Shown piece by piece: positions 22,986-33,500 of a stretch of 37,014 nt of DNA. This DNA is from Apostichopus californicus (taxonomy: Eukaryota; Echinodermata; Holothuroidea; Aspidochirotida; Stichopodidae), in NCBI GenBank assembly GCA_020650975.1, contig JAIPMN010002659.1:3289-40302 (forward strand). Direction: 5' to 3'. The translations under genes and the position numbers were made by a program. Each line of letters begins with the position of its first letter. Positions within the stretch are counted from its first letter, which is position 1. The notes beneath the pieces are model-generated. The model made no database searches and was not told the DNA's origin. It worked only from the letters and a program-made list of their open reading frames with translations.

Positions 22986-23310
22986 GTCACCATGCATTAG
23001 TTTAGGTGACTCATGGATTATTGTCCCTATGGTAAAACAAGTCAGTGTGAAAGTAAGTAGCTCCATTTTACATCAATTACACCCAGTTATTGTAAGTCAC
23101 ATATCATTATGTTAGGGGGAAGTAACCGGTAGTGTGCTTGTTAAATTGTATCCAGTGGTTAGTCATAATTCATATTATTTTCTAGGTGACTTATGGGTTA
23201 TTATGTCCCTTGGTATATGGAGAAATCCAGCTATATGGGAATGTCAATTGTAACCAATGGTCAGTCACAATCAATTAGTTTAGGTGATTTATAAATCATG
23301 AAATCCCAAC
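22986..23310. repeat. Decayed tandem repeats with about 104-bp spacing
   Basis: Related blocks begin near 22986, 23092, 23157 and 23261. Each contains a GGTxAGTCACxAT-like head, and most continue as ATTAGTTTAGGTGACTxATG..ATTATTGTCCC. Copies are 70-80% alike by eye, so this is an old array. Confidence 0.5.
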
Positions 23311-24234
23311 CAAATTGGTGTTGTGTATTTCGACCAATTAGATTCAAAAGTGTCAAAATTTGTACTTAAGTTTCTGCTTCAGCTTGTGAGTGTGTATGGT
23401 GGTGGGGGGTGGGGGTGGGTGAATGGGAGGGGGAGGCAGAGGTGTAGTCCATTATATAATTTTCAGTTGATTGGTACAATGTAGTGGAAACTTATCAGTG
23501 AAATAACTCTCATTTCAACCTTACATAAAATCACTCTTCACAATGGTGGTTATTGATTACATACACCGGCACTATTTTCATTCAGTTGTTTGTTAGTAAG
23601 ACAGGGTAGATTGCTTGACAAGGTCGTATCCAGTGAGGTTTATCTTTACTTATTTTATACTTCATTGCACCCTCCGTCCCTCATCCCTGTAACCCCCCCC
23701 CCCCTTACAGGAGTGGTATTCTATGCCTATGGCTCTCCTTATCTTGCCTATCCAAGCAGTTGGACATTGGTAAAGAGACCTCCGCTAATATTTTTGTTAT
23801 TTTTTATCATATAAATTAAAATCATATTTCCAAAGCATTGTATATTAGTAGCTCTCTGCCGGTTTGTGCATACTTAAGGTATCATAAGAGTTTGTGTGAT
23901 GTATTATGTTAGTAAGCTTTGTGATTATTTCAGTGTTACTGTAGAGCACTCACCTGTGCACAATCAGGCTGAATGACATATATAACATATTTGTAATTCA
24001 TCAAGCGAAAACAAGGCCATTACTTACGATGTCTTCTGTACTTTGAAATACTTTTTGGATGACTGGTCCATCATTATGTCAGTTAGTGCTGATACTGGTT
24101 TCTTGTTTACCTTGTTACCATGGTAGTGATTTTAGTTTTTGACGTACTTAACATTACAGCTGAGGCATAATGTTTTGGGTCTTTTTAATGGCCATATCAC
24201 CAGGTATAACACTTACATCGTATCTTAGATTTTC

Positions 24235-24711
24235 TTCCAAAGAATCTTTAGGTCAAAGTATGTACTTATTAATAATACTTTAAACAGTGTAATCGTAAAA
24301 AGAGGGTTTCCACCTATGGAAAGGATGTTGATCTAATTGACAGAAAATATTAAGCCCTGTAATTTGTCTTGAATGCATTGTGACAATAATTCCAAAGAAT
24401 CTTTTCATCAAAGTATGTACTTATTAATAATACTTTAATCAGGGTAATCGAAAAAGAGGGTTTCCACCTTTTGAAAGGATGTTGATCTAATTAGCAGAAA
24501 TTAAAAATATTTTAATCCCTGTAATGTGTCTTGAATGCATTGTGACAATAATTCCAAAGAATCTTTTCTTCAAAGTATGTACTTTTTAATAATACTTTAA
24601 TCAGGGTAATGGAAAAAGAGGGTTTCCACCTTTTGAAAGGATGTTGATCTAATTGGCAGAAATTAAATATATTTTGAACCCTTTAATTTGTCTTGAAAAC
24701 ATATTGTTATA
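24235..24711. repeat. Three tandem copies of a 155-162-bp unit
   Basis: Units start at about 24235, 24390 and 24552 with TTCCAAAGAATCTTT. They continue with AAAGTATGTACTTATTAATA, a GAGGGTTTCCACC block, GGATGTTGATCTAATT, and TTGTCTTGAATGCATTGTGA. Copies 2 and 3 are nearly identical, copy 1 slightly diverged and the end of copy 3 decayed. Confidence 0.85.
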
Positions 24712-25357
24712 ATAATTAAGAAAAATTATGAAAGCTCAAAAGATATCTTCTAATTATCTTAGCTGGCTTACCTCATCTTTTTGTTTAGTCGGTAATTCCA
24801 CTTGAATTGTTTACAGTGGCTGTTTTCCTGGTGTTAATATTTGTGAGTCCAGTTGTCTATTAGATAAATAGCCCCAGACAGAATACACATTCATGACCCA
24901 CAAAGCAACTGGACTATGTGGTATAGTGCAATAGGGAGTTTTGCTACACAGATTGGAACAAATATTTGAAGCAAATTTGTTTCCATTGTGCAAGAAAATT
25001 TAAAAAAAAACAGTGATGAAATCTGACTCTGCTTGTGTATTAAAGTGTAATTCTTTGCAAACTAGGATTAATTAGGACTTTAATTTATGCCATTATTTAT
25101 ATTAAAAATATATAAAAAAAAATGTAATCTTGTACAGTATATATTTGTGTATATTATTTTCCAAATGATATTTGTGTAAATTATTCAAAATGACTTTTAA
25201 GAAAGGAAAAACATATTTCTGTTTGTTATCTTAAAAAGATGAAATATTTTAATCAATTCGCTACCTGTGGCGTGTGAATCAGATAAGAGTGTGTAATTAA
25301 AAGAAAGGACATTTAAGGGGAGACAAACCCATCCATCATCTTTAATAGCTTTATATA

Positions 25358-25853
25358 ACAGAGATCTTTGTGAAGAGCAAACTCTCCCAAACAGCTAAGA
25401 AAAATCTTGCTCCTTTTGGGAGATATCATAGTTTTAAACTTGTGTCTGGGAGCTGCCATTTTGTAAATCTGTGATGTCATAGTGCCACTTTGATCTGAAA
25501 TCCTTTACTTTCTCTGTTTTTCTTTTCGTATATCTGTCGAGGTTAAATGTTAATTCTTGACTCTGAATCCAAAGCCATCATTAGCTGATGTACCCAGCTT
25601 CAATATCCTTTTTAGATTCAGGATTTGCAAAAAAAAACATCTTCATTATGGCAAAAAAACGTTGCAACAAACAAAAGGAAAAATCATTAAAAAAAAAAAC
25701 TGAAGCCCTTTCGGCTGGATGATTTCATATTTAGACTTGGTCAAGTCTTTAACTTTGTTCACGTCAAGAAACATTAAATCTTCGATATCTCCCAAATGGA
25801 ATTCTGATTTTTCTTAGCCGTTTGTGAAAGTCGTTTCAGACATTTATCTCTAT
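25358..25853. mobile_element. Foldback/MITE-like element with long imperfect terminal inverted repeats
   Basis: The left arm (about 25358-25440) contains AACAGCTAAGAAAAATC followed by GGGAGATATCATAG. The right arm (about 25765-25853) contains the reverse complements, CGATATCTCCCAAA followed by GATTTTTCTTAGCCGTTTGTG. By eye the arms match at roughly 75-80% over about 80 bp, and the central 320 bp has no coding capacity. This is the layout of a non-autonomous DNA transposon or foldback element. No target-site duplication could be fixed, so the ends are approximate. Confidence 0.5.
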
Positions 25854-27127
25854 CGCACAGATTGATAATGATGTTCAGGTTTGTGTCTCCTTTAACCATT
25901 ATACGAGATAATGCATGTAAAATGAGTTGTGAAATAGAAAGCTTGAAGCAACATGTAGTTTGCGTTTTACTTTTTAGTTTATTTGGCGAGATTGAAAACT
26001 ATTATCCGCTCCTTGTGCTATTTCCCATGGAAAAATCATCTTCTTATTTTCAGGCATGTAGGGGGTGTGTGGCGATCGTGTTTTGGAAATGGGTGGGAAT
26101 GGATTCAAATGATAAAATACTTCCCATAGCAAAAGTAATCTTCTGTAAGCAATATCTCATATGGAATGGTGAGGGGGAGGGGGCAGGGGTGTGCATGGGT
26201 TCAGTAGCTCTTTACCTTTACAGTTGAAAAAAAAAGGCATAAAAAGAATACAAACTGAATTCACTAAATAGATTTTCCTTTATATTTCAGATTTGCTTTC
26301 CAGGAAATAAATTTTTATATATTTCTATAAGATATCTTATTCAGATACATAAACTCTACTAATACTCCTCTCTGAAAATGTCAATCATGATTTCACATGA
26401 ATGTACTGCACACAATTTTGTTAATAACTCGTTCTTTATAGACTTTATGATTTTTTCTTTATTATTCATTTGTGCTAAGAAGAATTCAGAAAACCTCACC
26501 AGGGGTCAAAAAGTAATTAGATCTACTATAGGTTTTTCTTGTAGGATACACCCATATTACAATACTTTAAACAACTTAAAGAGTTCCGGAAAAAATTACT
26601 AACATTCTTAAAAACATTTATTGCAGGACTTGAATGAAACACAAACTTTCATACTTATGGCTATCTCAAACTGACTACACAGACCCTGTCATAACATGTG
26701 TCCTAACACAAAACCTGAAAGACTATCTTCAAATGAAAATACCACACTTTAATTGGGATACTATAAATATTAAATATGGAATGAAAATATGGTGGTTTAA
26801 GAATGAGCCTTGAAAAGAAACATTGCGATTCTTGTCTCTACATGTTAAAACAGCCTCATCAACCATTCCATCAATAAAATGATTTTGAAATGTGTACAAT
26901 AAATAAAACTAATTTTTTCCTATAAGTTAAAAATTCAATGTCATGTATTTAATGATGATAATGATGATGATGAAAATGAAGTTCTATGTGTTTAAAAATG
27001 TTCCACTGTTTGAGTTTGAAAAAGAGGTATAATTTTTTTTAAAAGCTCCAGTGTTATAACATCAAAAAAACCAAAGGCTTTCAACCTCATTGCACAGTGT
27101 GTCTAAAATTATCCATTGAAAAACGTT

Positions 27128-27161
27128 CATATATATATATATATATATAAATATATATATG
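27128..27161. repeat. (AT)n microsatellite
   Basis: An almost uninterrupted AT dinucleotide run of about 34 bp. Confidence 0.95.
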
Positions 27162-27353
27162 TATTTGTTTTGCTTATCGTTATGTTAATTAGCTGTGACC
27201 TTTGATGAGGTCATCTGTATATATAGCACATAGACTGCTTATGATTCTGTCATGGGCCATATCGTGCCTTCTCTTGCTCTTAGCTTCATTACAGGCAAGT
27301 ATAACTTTTCATATAAATATAGTAGCCATCTGAACACCTTCCTCAAAGACTGT

Positions 27354-27524
27354 TTACGACACAGCTACTGGTCTGCGTCCTGTTATGTTCTTTGCAGATA
27401 GTAACTTATAAACTCGTGGAAGTGCTCCAGTGACCTCCTTTAACCTTTGCTGTCCAGTCTGTACCAATCTCTCCAAGCGTTTAGTGAATTCAAAGTATTT
27501 CAGATGTTCTTCTCCTGTCAAAAT
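27354..27524 (-). CDS. RBR gene last exon
   Basis: The acceptor lies after a T-rich tract ending CGACCAG (27525), in phase 0. It encodes 56 residues, helix-rich and basic (KRLERLVQTGQQRLKEV), ending RRPVAVS and TAA (27354-27356). It probably closes the C-terminal helical domain. Confidence 0.8.
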   Translation of the reverse strand: MLTGEEHLKYFEFTKRLERLVQTGQQRLKEVTGALPRVYKLLSAKNITGRRPVAVS

Positions 27525-30500
27525 CTGGTCGAGGAGCAAGAAAAAAACAGAAGAAAAATAGTAAACATGAAAAAATATTAATGATTATACTCGTGCTATG
27601 CTTTACAAAATATCGCTGAAATTTTTCTCTGAATGCCAAAACTTCCAAGTGAAATGGAAAAAATTTGTGAAAAACGAAAAGGTAGTAAAAGACCATCAGT
27701 GCAAAATTGTTCGGTAGTAGCACTGGTTATTGGAAAGTGTGACGGGTGGGTTTTAAAGAAATAAACTGCAACTCCCTGAGAACTGGAGAAAGTAGTATCA
27801 ACAAATGAAATTTGTTTAATTTAACCTTATTTAACTTTAATTTGTTTCTTTGGTATATAAAGGAAACACACCATTGACAGCAGCTTGCATCCTTAACATT
27901 CAGTGGAAGGCTGCATATTACTTACATAACGCAACCGTTGAGAAATGAAGCCAAGTTTATCGATGGTGTCTTTCCATCCCGAGTTTCGTAGTCTCAGTTG
28001 TCTTGTCTTGCCGGTGGCGATGAGAACATTCAAATACTCCAATATAAAACAGATCTGTGGCGAAAGGTGAGGAGGGATGAGAAATGATTCAAGTAGGTAT
28101 TAAATATCACCTTTGTCTCTATAAACATTCAGGGATCCAATTGTCATCCTTATATTCATTTCTAGTTTCATACTCGTCAATCTAGCTAGAAGGTACATGT
28201 GGTCTCAATCGTTTGGTTGGTCCTAGCTAGCGAGTTATTAAATCATTTAATGCGGTACAGACCATTTTGTGTCCCGCAAATTAAACATATTGTGTTAGTT
28301 TCATTCTGGAAGTTTATGCAAATTGTTTGTCCAATTTTGGTAGACCACTGGCACTGACCCAAGCCTTTCACTGTATTTGTTTGTATCTGGCATTTTTGCA
28401 CACCCCCATCTGGACTTTGGTATTGACCCAGTATGTAAGTTGATGCCATGTGGTAGCACTCTCTCTATCACATACCTGCTGCCATACAGGTAAGACCTCT
28501 TTACAGTACTGCCCTATGTTAGGTTTTAATACACGCAGCATCTAATGTTGTTTACTATAGCCTAGCTTAGAAGCCATTTGTCATGCGATGGTGGGGCACC
28601 ATTAGTAGTCCTACATTTGTAATCTGCCTCTTACATTATTCTGCGGCAATTAAGGGCCTTGTAGCAGCTTCAAATGATATTGTTAGCATTACTACTCTAG
28701 GAGGTGAGTCCCAGCCAGTGCATGGCATTACTAGCATTTCATACATGCTGGCAATATTTGGATGGATGGATGGATGATTACTGAAGTTACTGTTGAGGGT
28801 TAGTTTATTTATAATTGTTTCCTTCAGACTAACGAAACAAAAAATTTTCTTTCCTTACATGGTCAAGTGAGGTATAACAGGATTGCAATAGTAAATTCAT
28901 CACAATCACACAGATTCAATGTGGGCATCAGAGTTTGATTAAGTTTCAAGATTGATGACGAAGAAGCATACACAATGATGGCAGTGTGAAACAAGATCAT
29001 GCCATAGGTTAAAATCACAAATTTGACAAAAATAAATAGACGTCTTTAAAGAATATTCACGAGAGAGTAAAAAATCTGAAATAGGTTGCTATTATTATGC
29101 GACTCCAAAATGCACAAGATATTTAACATAGTAAGAACGAAGGTACTAACCTCATTGAATAAACTGCTTGCAGATTCACATAGCCTTAAAATGTCTTCAA
29201 ACTGTCTCATCTCTTCGCTGGAGGCCAGCCATGTTAATGAATATGACTTCTTAAATGCTGAGAAGTTGCATGGTTTGATCTTGGGTAGATGTTTGTTGGT
29301 GGTTTTTAAGTATCGGTAATACTACAAAAAGAGAGGTAAATAGGGATTTTTTTCCAAGTTTGAAGAAAAAAATTACGACCACAAAGTGAAAAAAAAAAAA
29401 AAAAGGTCATAAGGCAAATAATATCCAGCTTCAATAGCCAGAGAACTTGTCCTCCTTAAGTTACTGGTCTTAATCCTGTTAATCCCCACAATGTCTTTGC
29501 AAATGTGAAAACTTGTTAAATTGGTATGAAACCTTTTGCAGTTCAGTTTTTCTGTATATTGCTATTATTAACATACTATATAATAAGCACATCATAGTAA
29601 AACCATGAACCATTGAGGTCAAAGGAGTAAATTAAAAGCCTCTCGTGGACTTGACAAATCCACATAAAGATAAAGCTTTTTTGTTATAGTCTGGACATTT
29701 TTGTTTCTCCTTTTGCCTTCCAGTTATCAATGTAGGAGAGAAACAAACTCACAAAGAACCACAAGAAACCACGAGGACAACGACCTACCACTCGTAATCC
29801 GATGCTCTCTGCGGAAGTTGTGACTTCACCAGACGCCATTCTTTCTTTCCTCCTTTGAGTGGCAGCGAGAAGATACATCTCCACGGACGATCTCTTCCTG
29901 CCGGTGAGAGAGACACTCTGAAACAGTATCAAACAGAGTGAGTTAGATTTATATAGTAAGACTGTCACCGAAGATATTGCCAGAGTCAAAAACATCATTG
30001 CATATAGATATACAGGCATTAATCATTTGAATTCATTGATAGCTTTAAAGCATACACATGGGAAAGCAACTCTTTGACAAGAGAGGTATATGGTTTCTTT
30101 GTCTAGAAGGTAACATAGGACACCAACTGAACTACCCTTTACTATCAGTGAGGACGTGCATGAGGTGTAGGAATGGGGTGGGGTGGGGACCCAAGGTGTT
30201 GGTGTGAAGTGAGGACAGGAGGTAGGGGTATTTTGGGACCGGAGGTGGGGTGGTGAGGTGGGAACCGGAGGTATAGGGATGAGGTGGGGACCGGAGGTGT
30301 ATGGGTGGGGTGGGGACAGGAGGTGTAGGGAGGAGGTGGGGACCTGAGGTGTAGGGGCGAGGTGGAGACCGAAGGCCATGGCCCCTCCACATCTCATCTT
30401 CAGTGGAATGGTTCAGTTGAAAGAATTTTAAACATTCAGCCATGGAAGAATTTGAATTTTTTTGCTGAGGGAGAATCCCCCAGACATTATACATGGGGGT

Positions 30501-33500
30501 TGGCTTCAATGACCCCCCTGACGCACCCCTTACTTTATAAAACCCTTGATTCGCTGCTGAACCCTTCCATTAAGTGTCATGCTCTCCCCTAAATCGGTAC
30601 CGTTTACCATAGCAACAGGCAGCCTACACAGACACCAAGATGAACACGGTATATAGAGTTTACAACTGAACTTACCACAGTTGGCATTTGCATACAGTCT
30701 TGCCAATCATCCAAATGATCCCTCCAAGAAGAGAGACATTCCCAGCAATATTCATGATTACAGAAACAGCACATCATGTGCATGCAGCCTCCATTCTTCT
30801 CTACAGGATAGCTACACTGCGGACAGTGCTTAACCTCCACGGTCGTGATCCGATCCTCTCCTACGTCTACACCTGGACCGCAAGAAGAAAAAAAAGAAAG
30901 GTATTGTTACTGTCAAAATAATATCTCCCCAGCCATAGGAAAGAAATGGCTTAGAGCATCTTATAGCAGTAAAACGTAAGTTTTAGTGTACATCTGATGG
31001 AAAAATGCATTTCCATGATCTAAAGAATGCATTACTTTTGCATACGTCCATCACAAACATTTACTATGGTTATTTGTGAGCGAATATGTGAATGCTGGGG
31101 GTGTGTCATAGTATCTATCAGAGATGTAACAAGTCATTATATTTTAACATCGAGTTGAGCTGTCGCCAGCAATTTTCCTGACTTGGCTTAAAGAGTCATT
31201 GACTCGAGTCAGTGTATTTTCTCTATTGGGGGAGAAGCTGACGAACCTATTCCAGTCTAAAACTTTTGAAACTAATTAATTATACGACAACACTGGTATC
31301 TACAGATATGAATATTCATATATTCATGACCAAAGTGTGGATATGAGCAAATGTGCAATGTAAGGAAATCTTGCCTATCACATATCTTGTGTGTTTTCTA
31401 AAAGCACAAACTTTTCCTCGTTTATGATTCTTTATAACAACATTACCTTTAATTGATGACTCACATTAAAAAAACATGTTTTTTTTTAAATGATACCAAC
31501 ATTCAGCTTATCACTCTCATCCAGGCTCAGGCTGCATCTATTCAAACTAAATCATTTCTCTGTGTCACTAAATCAAGAACATGAAACACAGTTTAAAATC
31601 TGTTAGATTTTTTATGTTTTGCATCAAGTACCGTACCTTTGTTCTTCACATAATCTTTGTACTCTGCAGCTTGCTGGCAGGTAGCCGGCCAATGGACGCT
31701 CTCCTTACATCCGTGGCACCAGGAGTAACCACACTCACAATGAATCACATTCTTCTGGTCATCCCCATTGTGAGGTGGTCTGGTGCCCTCTACTCGCACC
31801 ATTCTGCTACACAGAGGGTTTTGACACCAGTCCCAAGTCTTCTGTCGACTGAGGAGACGACTCCTTCGTAGTCGAGCATAGAGTGGGAGACATGGGTCGG
31901 GTAGCAGAGACAGCTGAGTGGTTGCATCTACAGGAGTATCACATTCATAGGCCTGTGTATATAAAAATGATAAAAACAGAAAAGATATTTAATTCTGTTA
32001 AGTAAGGGAAAAAAAGTAAGGAAATAAAGTCATTTTCAAGTTTGTTAAAGTGTTACAAAGCAAATAGAACAAGTCACTGTTAAATTGTAACTGAGGGTCA
32101 CACAGAGGGGGAGATTAGACAGGAAAGGGGGGAGAGAGGGGGAATGAGGAGAGGGGCTTGTCAGAAACAGGAGAGGACTAAATATATCTTTCCGTTTCTT
32201 TCAGTTGAGAGTTGATAGTTTTACAGCAACCTTCGTTGAAATCTCTAAAAACATTGCAGGGTTGAAGTTGTCTAATCTTACCGGACATTTCATGTTCGCA
32301 TCTCCTTGTTGAGTCCTCGATGCGACATGCTGCTGCCAACAAGCTCCACAGAACCAATGAGAACACTTTCTGAGAGCTGTGGCCGATGGTACGGTGCCCT
32401 CGGTATCGATGATGTCATCAAAGCAGATCTCGCACGTCTTCGGAGGAGTCAGCGCACAGGCTTGGTAACTGCTGAAGGATCTGGCTGAAGAATTCTATCG
32501 AGAAAGAGTAAACCGACTTGTAGATGTGGTAATATTTTCTATTTGTAAAGTTCTGTATTTTTTTCAGGGAGTGTCACTACCCTACAAGCCCTTTATGGTT
32601 TTTTAGTATACTTCCTTTCACAAGTTCTGTTTCTTATCTCCTTCTATGTCATATGTCATACTTATGTTGTGATAGAACAAAAATAAATAAATGAAATGAA
32701 AATGAAATGAAAAATATTGTAAAACATCTGATAAATGTGGTAGACAACCGACTGATATATGTGATAAAATTGTTAAACACCTGATAAAATGAGTAAAACG
32801 GCTGGTACATGCGGTCAAATTGCAAAACACCTGATAACTATAGTAGACACACATGGTATTATACTGTAAAGCATATGGCAATTGACATATGGCAATATGG
32901 CATATAGCATATGTCAATTGTGGTGGAAATATTTAAATATATTGCAACTTAGATTAATACCTCTTTGAGATATATACAACACTCAAGTAGTTAATAAACA
33001 TCAGAAAATTGAAACTAGTAGCAGTAAGTTGAAACAAAAATCAAAATTCTTTGACAAATTTTGAATAAATTAGGTGCAAGAACTAAGACCAAAGTTGACC
33101 CATATTCCGTTTTTCTTTAGCATATTTTGGAATCGACCCTGAAAGTGGATTAACAAGCATTAAACGTTCACCAATAAATTCCTGACTTTAACAAAATTCC
33201 CGATTTTATAAATAAAAACCCTCGTTTACCTCTTCTTGATGTACCATATCGTCCACTACTTCATCTTCTGGTTTACAATAATACTGCCATCCTAAGAGGC
33301 TGCTTACTGTATCCAGTCTAACCGTTTCTTTCGGTTTTCTAGATTTCACTTTGTACTCTTCCATAGGTCTGCGAAACAAAAACGAAATATCAAAAGCAGT
33401 CAAAACCAAATATTCACAGTTAATTTTGAAATCGTGATTTGATCTTCCAAAATGTATTTCCCAATACATAACTCTCTCAATATTGTGTGCGAGTCGATAA

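Larger units (their letters stand above)
21128..27353. other. Intergenic region between the convergent TMEM168 and RBR genes
   Basis: About 6.2 kb with 3'UTR sequence at both ends and no supported gene between. It holds ATATC-rich short repeats (about 21180-21236), a (TCTG)4 at 21301-21316, C/G-homopolymer tracts near 21902, 23400 and 23693, two decayed tandem arrays, a foldback element, a GAT microsatellite (26952-26973) and an (AT)n tract (27128-27161). No AATAAA can be assigned confidently to either gene. A 121-codon open frame at 25862-26227 has no recognisable domain. Confidence 0.5.

Noticed and set aside
25862..26227. 121-codon plus-strand frame
   Set aside because: Longest chance ORF of the intergenic region; composition follows T-rich DNA and ends in GEGEGAG from a purine run.
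30023..30509. Three overlapping Pro/Thr-rich minus-strand ORFs of 81-125 codons
   Set aside because: All are readings of the 26-bp minisatellite in different frames, inside an RBR intron.
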